Assembly (NCBI RefSeq): GCF_043290135.1
Contig: NW_027464589.1
Coordinates: 3,291,001 to 3,355,000, forward strand
Reading direction: 5' to 3'
Length of the DNA stretch: 64,000 bases
Source: Rhipicephalus microplus
Lineage: Eukaryota; Arthropoda; Arachnida; Ixodida; Ixodidae
The notes beneath the pieces were generated by a model that made no database searches, had not been told where the DNA came from, and was given only the letters and a program-made list of their open reading frames with translations. Each line of letters opens with the position of its first letter. Position 1 is the first letter of the stretch. A program made the position numbers and the translations under genes. This document shows positions 11,410-21,851 of the stretch, piece by piece.

Positions 11410-12806
11410 CCGCCCTTGGAGTCTGAAGTTGGCAACGTTTTACGCTAGAACGTTGTCTAGTGAGGCAAGTCTAGCTGTACTATTCGAGGAGCTAAATGGT
11501 ATTAAATGGGATGTAATAGCGCTCAATGAGGTTAGGAGGACAAATGAGGCCTATACAGTGCTACGGAATGGGCACGTCCTTTGCAATCGGGGCTTGGCTG
11601 ACAGAAGAGAACTGGGAGTGGGGTTTCTTCTCCACAAAAAGATAGCTGGAAATATAGAGTAATACTATAGCATTGAATAAAGAGTGGGTATCGTAATTGA
11701 ACTCAATAGGAGATACAAGATGAAGTTGATACAGGCTTAGGCGCCTACATCCAGCCATGATGACACTTCAGTTGTAAGCTTCTATGAAGACGTGGAATTG
11801 GCAATGAGTAGGGTAAAAACAGTATACTATATTGATGGGAGACTTTAATGCAAAGGTAGAAAAAGTCAGGCTGGAGACCAGGCAGTAGAAGAATATTACT
11901 TCGGTACAAGAAATGCCTGAGGAGAGCTACTAGTAGAATTCGCAGAACGCAATAATTTACGGACTTTGAATACCTTCTACCGAAAACGAGGAAACCGCAA
12001 GTGGACATGGAGGAGCCCTAATGGCGAAAATAAGAACGAAATAGACTTTATACTGAGAGCACACCGAGGCATCGTGCAGGGTGTGAAAGTGCTTGGCAAG
12101 GTACGTTGCAGTGACCATAGAAGGGCATGGTCTCCGATTCGCCTAGACATGAAAAAGAAACGAGAGATGCTGATACGCAAGAAGCCAGTCAATGAGCTAG
12201 CACTGAGAGGGAAAGTACAGGAATTCAGGTCTCGCTTACTCAGGTACTCGGATTTTATTGCGGAAACCAGCCTTAGCGTTGGCGCAATGAATGATGATTT
12301 GGCGAGTATCGTAACGGAATGTGCAGTGGAAGTTGGGGGTACTGTAGTTAGACAGGGCACTGGAAAGCTGTCTCAGGAAGTGAATGATCTCATTAAGAAG
12401 CGTCAAAGCATGAAATCCTCAAGTACAATAGAAAAATGGAGTTGGTAGAGCTTTCCAAGTTGAATATTAAGCGTAAAGTATCCAATGTAAGAAAGTATAA
12501 CATGAAGAGAATTGAACACGCTCTGAAAAACGGAGGAAGCGTCAAAGCAATGAAGAGGAAATCTAGGATAGGAAAAAATTTGATGTATGCACTGAGGGAC
12601 AAGGAAGGCAAAATAACTACCAATATGGATAGGATAGTTAAAATTGGGGGGGGGGGGGGGGGGAGTTTTACAGAGATCTGTGCAGTAGCCGGCATTTCCA
12701 CGACATTAATACTATAAGAATTAGCAGTAACCTAGATGACATCCCACTAGTAATAATAGAAGTCAGAAAAGCTTTGGAGAGCATGCAAAGAGACAAAGCT
12801 GCTGCT
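11410..12806 (+). pseudogene. RTE ORF, endonuclease and linker part
   Basis: The first frame (11264-11662) contains ATFYARTLSSEASLAVLF and WDVIALNEVRR, the start of an APE-type endonuclease with the glutamate of the NEVRR motif. After stops, frame 11966-12448 gives NTFYRKRGNRKWTWRSPNGE, FILRAHRG and a CSDHR motif, which is the endonuclease C-terminal end with its catalytic His. The linker frame (12436-12717) has VRKYNMKRIEHALKNGGSVK before a poly-G run. The coding text ends in MQRDKAAA at 12806, where RTE proteins normally continue into the RT. Inactive. Confidence 0.82.
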
Positions 12807-12808
12807 TA

Positions 12809-15765
12809 GGATTAAGTAACTTCAACTTTGAGACGCTTTCCCTTGATGGAAAAACGTACGTATGGGATGACGAGAAGAAGGAAGTCGTTCCATTGAGAGA
12901 AAAAATGACGCGCACTTGAAAAAAAACACGCCCGACACAGCTTCGTCGCTGTTTTAATAAATTGTAGAAGCATAACGAAAAAGACGGACGAATTGGCGGG
13001 GCTTATCGAGTCTGTTGAAGCTGACGTAGTTATCGGAACGGAATCGTGGCTGCACCGTGATATCAGCGACTGTGAAGTATTTCCAAGTGACTTTGTCGCG
13101 TACCGCAAAGATAGACCAAGCCATGGGGGCGGTGTATTCTTACTTGTGCGAAGTTCTTTGAAATCTGCTTCCCTCGACATTCAGTGCGATATTGAATCTG
13201 TTTGGTGCACGATTACCCTAGATGATAATTCTTCATTCGCTGTAGGTGCATTTTATCGACCCCCAAACTCGGACTACAAAACACTTCAGTCGTTAAATGA
13301 GATTATCTCGGAAGTTTCAAACCGAACATTCCTTCTTGCTGGAGACTTTAATTTGCCAGACTTAGAATGGCATGATGGAATATGCGTAAGAGGCACTGGG
13401 TGCCGCACAAACATAGAAATGAAAAATATAATAGACAACTACGGCCTTACCCAGTTTGTTACTTGCCCAACTAGAAATAATAACCTTCTTGACCTTGTGT
13501 TCTCAAATTCACCCAGTTTGGTGAATAATGTCAATGTTATTCCAGGAATCAGCGACCACATGGCTGTTGTTGCAGAAATTAAAAAAGAATGTAAAAACAC
13601 CTCAAATAGTGCGGCAAGAAAGGTTTTTCTGTTCAGTAGGGGTGACTACACAAGAATAGTTGAAAAGCTAGAAGATTATTTGCCCGTGTTTGAATGCCTA
13701 TCTGAACACTACAGTATGAATGATTTATGGCTTAGCTTTAAGGACAAGTTGTTAGCACTCGTAGATAAGTATATACCTGCGAAACAAGCCGGAGAGCTTC
13801 GTAAACGCAAGAAGCCATGGATGACGTCCGGTATTTTGAGATTAATCCGGAAAAGGCGACGGGTTTTTGGTAAATTAAAGAAATCTGGAAGCAGTGACCA
13901 CGTGAAGGAATTACAAGCATTAACGGAGCAGTATAAATCATGTGTGGAAAGCGCAAAAACAAAATATTTCGAAGGGCTCAGCAATAAAATGAAAACTAAT
14001 TCAAAGTGTTTCTGGCATTATATCAAAGAGTGTGGGTCTGATCATGTTGGAGTGGCTGAACTAAGCTTTAATAATATGGTTGTGGTTGATGAGGAAGCAA
14101 AAGCTACCTGTTTAAACAAATATTTCCAGTCTGTGTTCTTGCCCAAGCTTGACGTTCCTTCAAAACCACACCCAACCACGATTCCGCTGATGCCACCGGT
14201 AGAACTGAGTGTCCGTGGCATATGTTCTCTTCTAGAAAACCAAGATGAATCCAAAGCAGTTGGTCCTGATGGCATCTCTCCTCGTATTCTAAAGCGATGT
14301 GCACTGCCAATTTCTCTTTACCTCTATATAATTTATTCAAAATCCCTTTCAACGGGAACTCTACCCGAAGATTGGAAAATTTCTCATGTTGTTCCGGTTC
14401 ATAAGGGTGGCTCAAAAAAAGATGTAACAAATTACCGACCTATTTCATTGACGTCAGTGGCATGCAAAATTTTCGAGCACATTTTATCCAAGCACATATT
14501 GACCCATCTTACTGCTAATAATGTATTAATAAATGAGCAGCACGGTTTTCGTAAAGGTTTTTCTTGTACGACGCAACTTGTAGAGTTCTTTCACGAGCTG
14601 GCTTCCAACGTTGATGAAGGTGGACAAACAGATTGCGTGTTTTTAGATTTTCGAAAGGCCTTTGACACCGTGTCACACTCCCTTCTCCTGGCTAAATTAC
14701 AGACTCTAAATTTCGACCCAAATGTGTTCATCTGGATAACCAATTACTTGCTGAACAGGCGTCAATGCGTTCTTTTAAATGGGAAGTGTTCATCCTATGT
14801 TAACGTTACATCAGGCGTGCCCCAAGGCTCTGTCCTTGGGCCTCTCTTATTTCTTATTTTTGTAAATGATATTTCTGTGGGTATTTCGTCGCGCATGCGT
14901 TTATTTGCCGACGATTGTGTGTTATATCGACAGGTTCAGAACAAAGGTGACTGTGCTTATTTGCAGAACGATTTGGATTGTATTGTACAGTGGTGCCAGA
15001 AGTGGCAAATGACGCTAAACCCCAAAAAGTGCGTTCATATGCGAGTTTCCAAAAAAAAGAAACCAATAGTAACGGCGTACACCATAGATACGCATATTGT
15101 TATTACCGAACCAACATGCAAATATCTTGGCGTTGTTTTGTCGCATGATTGCTCATGGAATGCCAATGTTGATCACGTTGTTAGCAAAGCGGCAAGGGCT
15201 CTAAATTTCATTCAGAGGAACCTAAGATTGGCACCCCGAACATTAAAAAATACGGCCTATCTCACATGTATTAGACCGATTTTGGAATACGCATGTCCTG
15301 TGTGGGACCCAATGCAGGCGAACTTGATTGATAAGCTTGAAAAAATACAAAACAGAGCTGCGCGGTTTGTTTTAGGGCGGTACGAGCGGAGAGACAGCTG
15401 CAGTGCTATGAAAGCTGAATTGGGTTGGGAATTGCTTTCTTTACGCAGGAAAAAACTGCGTTTGAAGTTTTTCTTTTCTGTTTTTCATGGGCGGACTGGG
15501 ATTGACCGTCATAACTATTTCAGTGAACCCAGCTACATATCTAGTCGACATGACCACCGACGCAAAGTGAAAGAGTATCGAGCAAGAACGACCATGTTTT
15601 ATAATTCCTTTTTTGTGATGACCATTAGAGATTGGAACCAGCTGCAAGACGAGCAAGTGTGCTGTATAAACGAAGAATTGTTTTATTCCAGTCTGTAACC
15701 CCCCTGCTGTAACGCCTTTTTGAGCAAAGCGGGGTACTCACTGAATAAAGAATAAAGAAAGATGA
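12809..15765 (+). mobile_element. CR1/Jockey-type LINE, nearly intact ORF2, inserted in the RTE element
   Basis: This begins just after the break in the RTE frame and ends in an A-rich AATAAAGAATAAAGAAAG tail at about 15743-15762. ORF2 holds an APE endonuclease and an RT with no RNase H. No ORF1 is present, so the copy is 5'-truncated or ORF1 is lost. The RTE frame resumes about 80 bp downstream. No clean target-site duplication was found, so the insertion may have deleted target sequence. Confidence 0.75.
12909..15698 (+). CDS. LINE ORF2 protein: APE endonuclease plus reverse transcriptase (CR1/Jockey type)
   Basis: The frame is open from just after a stop at about 12906 to the TAA at 15698, roughly 930 codons. 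No early ATG opens it: the endonuclease is already under way at KKTDELAGLIESVEADVV, so the start is missing (5' truncation) or lies outside. Endonuclease landmarks are TESWLHRDI, GGGVFLLVRS, the LAGDFNLPDLEW motif and ISDHMAVVAEI with the catalytic Asp-His. The RT has AVGPDGISPRILK, YRPISLTSVACKIFEHIL, a palm aspartate in VFLDFRKAFDTVSH, SGVPQGSVLGPLLFL and the catalytic FADD box in RLFADDCVLYRQV. A C-terminal region with CPVWDP and IQNRAARFVLGRY closes the protein. Domain content and length fit CR1/Jockey ORF2. An undamaged frame suggests a fairly recent insertion. Confidence 0.9.
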   Translation, partial: RALEKKHARHSFVAVLINCRSITKKTDELAGLIESVEADVVIGTESWLHRDISDCEVFPSDFVAYRKDRPSHGGGVFLLVRSSLKSASLDIQCDIESVWCTITLDDNSSFAVGAFYRPPNSDYKTLQSLNEIISEVSNRTFLLAGDFNLPDLEWHDGICVRGTGCRTNIEMKNIIDNYGLTQFVTCPTRNNNLLDLVFSNSPSLVNNVNVIPGISDHMAVVAEIKKECKNTSNSAARKVFLFSRGDYTRIVEKLEDYLPVFECLSEHYSMNDLWLSFKDKLLALVDKYIPAKQAGELRKRKKPWMTSGILRLIRKRRRVFGKLKKSGSSDHVKELQALTEQYKSCVESAKTKYFEGLSNKMKTNSKCFWHYIKECGSDHVGVAELSFNNMVVVDEEAKATCLNKYFQSVFLPKLDVPSKPHPTTIPLMPPVELSVRGICSLLENQDESKAVGPDGISPRILKRCALPISLYLYIIYSKSLSTGTLPEDWKISHVVPVHKGGSKKDVTNYRPISLTSVACKIFEHILSKHILTHLTANNVLINEQHGFRKGFSCTTQLVEFFHELASNVDEGGQTDCVFLDFRKAFDTVSHSLLLAKLQTLNFDPNVFIWITNYLLNRRQCVLLNGKCSSYVNVTSGVPQGSVLGPLLFLIFVNDISVGISSRMRLFADDCVLYRQVQNKGDCAYLQNDLDCIVQWCQKWQMTLNPKKCVHMRVSKKKKPIVTAYTIDTHIVITEPTCKYLGVVLSHDCSWNANVDHVVSKAARALNFIQRNLRLAPRTLKNTAYLTCIRPILEYACPVWDPMQANLIDKLEKIQNRAARFVLGRYERRDSCSAMKAELGWELLSLRRKKLRLKFFFSVFHGRTGIDRHNYFSEPSYISSRHDHRRKVKEYRARTTMFYNSFFVMTIRDWNQLQDEQVCCINEELFYSSL

Positions 15766-15844
15766 GGGACAGATGGCGACCCTGTTTACGACCATGCCAG
15801 CGACCCTGTTTACGACATGTCTTCTGACACATCATCTTAATACA

Positions 15845-17045
15845 TAAGAAAGAAGACGACATGGACTTGAAGAATTACAGGCCATTCAGCTTGCTCGTAT
15901 AGAAGATATTTACAAAGGTGATTGATAACAGAATTAAGACCACATTAAAATTCAATCAACCTAAAAGAACATGCTGGATTTCAGGCAGGCTATACTCGAA
16001 GATCGACCACATTTATTCTATCGATCTGGTAATGGAGAAATTCTCAGAATACAGTCAACCACTATACATAACGTTCATAGATTACAAGAAGGCGCTTAAT
16101 TAGGTAGAAATATCTGCAGTCATGCGGACACTGCGGATTCAGGGCGTCGACGAAGCATTTATAAACATCCTCAAAGAAATCTACAGGTAGAAATCTACTG
16201 CCACCATAGTGCTCCATAAAGAAAACGACAAAATAACAATCAAGAAGGGTGTATGTCAGGTGGATACAATCTCCCCACTGCTATATACTGCATGCTTACA
16301 GGGGGATTTCAGAGGCCTAGAATGGGAAGAGTTGGGAATAAGAGTTAATGGAGAGTACCTTAGTAAACTGTGCTTCGCCGATGTCATTGCATTGCTGAGT
16401 AACTGGAGTGGCGAATTGCAACTCATAATTACGGGGTTAGACAAGGAGAGCAGAAAAGTAGGTCTTAAAATTAATCTGCAGAAAATGAAAGTAATGTACA
16501 ACAACCTCAGAAGAGAACAGTGCTTCGAGATAGGTAACATCGCACTTGAAGTTGTAAAAGACTATGTCTACTTAGGACAGATAATAACCGCAGAGCCGAA
16601 CCACGAGGCTAAAGTAAAGTATTGTGAAGAATAAGAATGGGGTGGAGCACATTTGGCAAGCACTCTCAAATCATGACAGGTATATTGCCACTATCCCTCA
16701 AGAGGAAGGTATACAGCAGCTGAATCTTGCCGGTACTTAGCTACAGAACAGAAACCTGGAGACTTACAGAGTTCAGCATAAATTCAAGACGGCGCAGTGA
16801 GCAATGAAAAAGAAAAATGGTAGGTGTAATCTTAAGAGACAAGAAGAGAGCAGAGTGTATTAGGGAACAAACCGGAGTTATTTATATGATAGTTAGAATC
16901 GAAACGAGGAAATGGTTATGGACTGGGCTTGTAGCGCGTAGACAGAATAACCGCTGGTCACTAAGCACAGGATTGAGTTAACTGGCGGAACATGGGAGAG
17001 GCCTTTGTCCTGCAGTGCACGTAAGCAGGCTGATGATGATGATAA
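15845..17045 (+). pseudogene. RTE ORF, reverse transcriptase part and 3' tail
   Basis: The frame reads MDLKNYRPFSLL, then ITFIDYKKALN where the first palm aspartate sits (frame 15918-16103). Frame 16209-16634 has KGVCQVDTISPLLYTACL, a decayed LCFADVIALLS box (FADD reduced to FADV) and VGLKINLQKMKVMY. A further stretch near 16680-16960 gives SLKRKVY and RDKKRAEC-like pieces of the C-terminal end. The second catalytic Asp is gone, so the RT is dead. The GATGATGATGAT tail closes the element. Confidence 0.82.
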
Positions 17046-17227
17046 TTACGATGTTCATGGCATGAAGAAACCTCAGCGCATGGAAGCTAACCACAATTGA
17101 CGTTACCCTGACGTTACAGCTGTATAAAAGGAGTACATATGTAATGCTTATAAAATAGAGTAGGCAGCCCTGCAACAATTATTGACGTTTCATGAGGGTT
17201 AGCTTTTATTTCAAAAGTAGTGCCGAG

Positions 17228-17560
17228 GCCTGACGTAGCTCTGTGGTAAAATGCTTCATTGCCACACAGAATGCTTGAGTTACATTGCAGCGGGGACCTT
17301 GACATTTATTTTTTGCATTCGTTGGGTTGACGCTACCGATTTCGGGTATTTAACGCTTGCGCATGAAATTGCCCGAGTGTGTCCTAGTCGTTCGGGGGTA
17401 GATACTAAATGTCAATCACCTGTGGCACACACCCGCATACTAGCGGCACATACTTGCCCGTTGGTGTAGGTGACTGTCTAGCGGGTTGTGATTGACGATG
17501 TGCGGAGGGGATTACGACATTATTCATGTCTTCACCAGTGCGTCATATTTGTCAAGTTAT
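17228..17560 (+). mobile_element. Second tRNA-derived SINE type (tRNA-Ala-like head)
   Basis: The head GACGTAGCTCTGTGGTAAAA (17232-17251) resembles the 5' half of a tRNA with an A box, and GAGTTACATTGCAGCGGGG sits where a decayed B box is expected. A non-tRNA body follows (GGGTTGACGCTACCGATTTCG near 17321). It differs from the Ruka-like family in both head and body. The 3' end is uncertain. Confidence 0.5.
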
Positions 17561-17789
17561 CTTTTCCTTCCATGCTAATTTTGGTTCGCACAAAGTTAAA
17601 GTTGTGACCACGAGAGCACCGAAACGTAAGCGTCTAGATGTATAGATATGCTCGAAGTCATCGAAGTTCGCTAAAAATGCTTCGCATTTGAAAACTCAAT
17701 AATCATAAGACTATGAAAAGTATTTCACGGAGGTCATTTTATATAATTACGTGATAGCTGCGCTGAACGAAAATTTTGTCTCAGTTCGT

Positions 17790-19735
17790 TTCTCAGTTAG
17801 CAGCCGACCGGATCAGCCCTTCTTACTTCTTTTAGTGGGGCGGGGCAGCGCTTCCTTGCCCCCCGGTAAATACGTCTTTGATCTGGAGGCATATATGTCA
17901 CGCAGATGGTGCATGTTGAACTTTGTCGATTTATAATCTCTTCAAAATTGAGGCGTCCACATTTTTTTGCGTGCAGTTGATCAAGAGCATCCAACATGTC
18001 CATTTCGCGGCGGAAAGCAAGGAACAGTGTAACCAGTGGAACCGCTTCGTGCTTGTAGTTCAGTGAGGCGTCATTGAAGTAGCAGCGGTAATGAATGACG
18101 GTTCGATGGAGGCGATTTTAGTAAGAGGGAACATTATAAAGCAATCCAAAGTCTGTCAAGCACACGTCTTCCGAGTTATCGGGGCGATCTCTGTACCTCC
18201 GCATCACGCCAAATTTCCACAGATCCATTGACGCCGCATCGAGTCCGGCTTCTTCCATCTGCAGCCGTGTTTTGCGAACGCGTGTATAGTCTGTTTCACA
18301 CTTCGGAAAAATCTCGGTACGGATTAATCGCAGTGTGGCCAGCGCTGCAGTCAGGCGCCAGCAGCGGCTCGTGCATGCGCAGGCACTTGAAGACCTGTTG
18401 TCTTGAACCATGCCATCTGCTATAGTGGCACCTCAGTGCAGCGTTGGCCGCATCACGTGTTATGCAATCCGAGATTCTCCTTATTGTGAAACAGGCTGTG
18501 TACTCTTCCGGAAGGCATGTGGCCTTATACAAGATGCCCCTGCTTGACTCTGACATCTCCTGTCAGAGCTGTGCCCGAGCAGCTTCCTGAGATCTCAACA
18601 GCCTTCAACATCTTAGCGCCATGTACAGGAGGGGCCTGACCAGCACAGAGGTGACCCATGCACGGGATGAATAGGTTGAACCGCTTTTGCTGCACTGTCT
18701 CTGAGATAAACAAGGTCGGGCGCGTAATGACAGCGCGGAGCACGGTACAAAGTCTCTAGGGGATGTAATTGCGTGGTTGTGAAGAAATTGGTGTGTACTG
18801 TCGTATTCTGTGCTTTACAGAGCGACATTCATCTGCAAGAAGCGCTCTTTGAGTATCACGCGACCCGCGACTTCGGCATCGTCGTCTGCGGGCAGATAAA
18901 GAAGCAGCACCATAGAGTTTTCAGTGGGCCAGAAAGGAGCGCCAAACTGGCAATGAGCTTTTTCGCGTTTGTAGCAAGCGTGCGCTTGAGTACACTTAAG
19001 CACTTATTCACAGCAGCAAAGAGGCATCGACGGACATGAGGTGCGTTGCAAGGCGGATAGTTTCGGGCATTTCAGGGGACACGGTTTTGTCAGGTGCGTT
19101 CCCCAGCAAGAGCAAGATGAGAGCATGTGGCGCTGCAATTCAACCCTGGTGCAGCAATTCAATTCACTTGAAGCAATCTACGACGTGATAAGGTTTGAAA
19201 GGTGAGTGCGTGTGGCTACACAGAATGTTTAGGATCACGCACACGAACCTGTGAAAGTAAACGGTGCACACTACGGGGTCACTGCTGACGAGCAGAGCGT
19301 GTTTAACTGATGTCACTTCCGACATGTGCACTTTTAAAGCAGGATATTGATGACGCAAAAGTTGGAGCGGAGTGAGTAGTGAGTAATTTCGCCCAATGCA
19401 TCTCTGAGGCTGACAGGGTGAGAAAGGCAGCTGACTCGCCAAGTTGACTATCATAGCGAAAACTTCTTTTTTGCGATGCTGCCAGTAGTAGACAGTGTTG
19501 GGAATGCCCTGATAAATGCCATGTCTTGGTCAATGGAATCTTGTATGAAGTCTTCGTCTTCAAACATTTGGCACGTTAATTTGTCAATGTCGTCGTAGAC
19601 TCGAAATGTGACGGCCAGGCAGTGACATGCTCTAAATCGGAGCACTTTCACTGCCATGAACAGGATTCGGTGGGGTGAGACACCGCGATGGTCTTTACGT
19701 CTGCCACAAACGAGATACGTCGCAAAGGATGTGGG
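17790..19735 (-). pseudogene. Helitron Rep/helicase protein, decayed N-terminal and Rep part
   Basis: Read from 19735 downward across several frames, the pieces follow the order of an animal Helitron Rep/Hel protein. MFEDEDFIQDSIDQDMAFIR comes first, then IAKKK with FAMI, then AAFLTLSASEMHWAKLL, then LVSSDPVVCTVYFHRFV. A PHALIL remnant near 19105-19120 lies where the HUH nickase motif should be, with one His apparently lost. HACYKREKAHCQFGAPFWP follows, then AVITRPTLFI, TCLPEE, RVRKTRLQMEEAGLD and RDRPDNSEDVCLTDFGLLYN. Each is in the right sequence, separated by frameshifts. The PIF1-like helicase half is not seen, so this is partial. A CR1/Jockey-type LINE abuts the start of the reading. The call is from recalled family landmarks, not a search. 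Confidence 0.72.
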
Positions 19736-21565
19736 ATTCCTATTGAAAATGTATTCCACAACATTACCCTACCCACTCTACTGAAAGATAATCCCCGGCA
19801 ATTTTGGAATATAGTTCGTGGCAGCAGATCTACAACGTTTCACCTACTAGATAGCAATGGTGATGCTGTTTCCAATCGTGACTGCTGCAATGTGATGAAT
19901 GATGTATTTGTTTCTTGTTTTTCTGGGGCAACACCCTTTTCTATGCCTTCTGTTGAAGACCTTTATTTTTTTCCTATGGATTTCATATCTGTTGATTCAT
20001 CTGGAGTGTGCCGTATAATAGAAAAAATGAAATTGTCTAGCTCTGCAGGCAACGACGGCATCAATTCAAAGTTCTTAAAAAACACAAAACTTTATTCTTC
20101 CATTATACTCGCTGAACTTTTTTCGCAGTCTTTGCAGTCTTCCACTTTGCCAGATGATTGGAAGGTGGGTAAGGTGGTTCCACTTCACAAATCAGGTAAC
20201 ACCCACTCTCCCCTCAATTACAGGCCAATATCTTTAACCAGTGTACCCTGCAAACTTCTCGAGCACATCATCTATTCAAACTTAGTATCTTTTCTCGAAT
20301 CCAACTCATTTTTTTCCCCTTGGCAACACGGTTTCAGGAAGCACTTCTCTTGTGAAACGCAGTTACTTTCTTTTACTAACGATCTTTTTCGTGCTTTCGA
20401 CAATAATTTCATTATCGACTGCATCTTTTTAGATTACGCTAAAGCCTTCGACACTGTTTCGCATACTCTCCTTCTTCTCAAAATGAGCAAGCTAAGTATA
20501 GATCCTAACATCCTTGACTGGATTCACTGTTTTCTAACAAACCGTCTGCAGTATGTTCATGCTAATAATTATAACTCTCCTACCGTTGCTGTAACATCAG
20601 GCGTACCGCAGGGTTCGGTTTTAGGTCCATTGCTTTTTCTTATTTATATTAATGATTTGCCTGTCGGAATTAATTCTACCATTAGGCTTTTTGCTGATGA
20701 TTGCGTACTGTATCGTGTCATTCATAATCAACATGACGTTTCTACATTGCAGTCCGACATTGACGCTGTTTCTAACTGGTGCGACAAGTGGCTCATGAAA
20801 TTAAACATCAGTAAGTGTAAAGTTATGAGAGTAATGCACCACAATAAAGTCAATGACCATTTTTCCTATACCCTCAAAAACTCCTCTTTAAACCCCGTAA
20901 CTAGTTACCGTTACCTTGGCGTGCATATAACCCACAACCTCTCTTGGAATATGCATGTTGAACATGTAATTAATAACGCTGATCGCATGCTTGGATTTCT
21001 CCGCCGTCATTTTTCATCCGTTCCTTCAGATTTAAAACTTAAATTGTACACAACACTCGTTAGATCCAAATTGGAATACGCTTGTTCTATTTGGGATCCA
21101 TTTAGCTCCGTATTAACTACAGCCCTTGAATCCATTCAGAACCGTGCAGCTCGTTTTGTGCTCTCTAACTACAACCGCTACGCCAGTGTTTCTTCAATGA
21201 AAGCTACCCTAGGATTACCAACACTTAAGTCACGCCGTAAGTACTTCCGTCTCAACCTATTTCACAAAATCTTTTACACGAATCCAACACTTAAAAATGA
21301 TCTTTTCCTTCCCCCAGATTATGTATCACCACGGTTAGACCATCATCTTAAAGTTAAAGTTCCCATATGCCGCACTAACACTTACCATGCTTCTTTTTTG
21401 CCTCAAACAAGCAGTGACTGGAACCACCTTCCTGCCTCCATCGCTGCAATCGAAGAATCTGCCGCCTTCAAAATTGCAGTTATTGATATATTGTTGTCAG
21501 ACCACTCCTCTCTGTAATGCCCTCGGGCCCTGAGAGTATGAAAATAAAATAAAAATAAATAAAAT
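19688..21565 (+). CDS. LINE ORF2 fragment: reverse transcriptase (CR1/Jockey type)
   Basis: A 609-codon uninterrupted frame ends at a TAA at about 21517, followed by a short 3' end and an A-rich AAAATAAAATAAAAATAAAT tail. The protein starts in the linker (NPRQFWNIVRG) and holds a complete RT: SSSAGNDGINSKFL, YRPISLTSVPCKLLEHII, the palm aspartate in IFLDYAKAFDTVSH, SGVPQGSVLGPLLFLIYIND and the catalytic FADD box in RLFADDCVLYRV. It closes with CSIWDP and IQNRAARFVLSNYNRY. The endonuclease is absent, so this is a 5'-truncated insertion, the usual fate of LINE copies. It is clearly related to the 12.9-15.7 kb copy but is a distinct family. It lies against the Helitron remnant on the opposite strand. 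The first ATG (19688) may lie in Helitron sequence, with true LINE homology starting near 19735. Confidence 0.88.
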
Positions 21566-21685
21566 AGAAAATCCTGGGTTGGTGGATGCTGGAATCGCTG
21601 GTGAGTATGATGGAAAAAATTCTGGATATGGTGGACATAATGGAGGATATGGTGGAAGCTGTAGCGGTCATAATGATTCATAACG
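21566..21685 (+). other. Glycine/tyrosine-rich coding remnant
   Basis: From just after the LINE tail the frame reads NPGLVDAGIAGEYDGKNSGY, continuing as GGHNGGYGGSCSGHNDS before a stop at about 21681. Gly-Tyr-rich repeats of this kind occur in arthropod cuticle, cement and antimicrobial proteins. It could be an exon fragment that the LINE landed beside, or chance composition linked to the GGT-rich minisatellite next to it. No start or splice site was found. Confidence 0.35.
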
Positions 21686-21851
21686 GTGAGAGTGGGAAAA
21701 ATGGTGGCAGATGGTGGTGGTGGTGGCGAGCCAATGGTTGTGACAGTAGAAAATGCCGGCTGACGATGGTGAGAGTAGAAAAATTGGTGGCAGATGATGG
21801 TGGTGGTGGCGAGCCAATGATGGTGACAGTGAAAAATGCCGGCTGATGGTG
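21686..21851 (+). repeat. 83-bp minisatellite, two copies
   Basis: Units start at 21686 and 21769. Each contains GGTGGTGGTGGCGAGCCAATG followed by GACAGT and AAATGCCGGCTGA. They differ at a few positions. GGT/GTG runs dominate. Confidence 0.8.

Larger units (their letters stand above)
11146..17045 (+). mobile_element. RTE-type LINE split by a CR1/Jockey-type LINE
   Basis: Leader sequence (11146-11400) leads into an APE endonuclease (11400-12130) and linker (to 12806). The RT resumes at about 15845 and runs to about 16980. The 3' end carries a GATGATGATGAT run at 17032-17043, a tail style common in RTE elements. The frame is broken at 12807 by an inserted LINE (12809-15765). An 18-base G run at 12646-12663 replaces part of the linker coding sequence. 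Confidence 0.8.
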
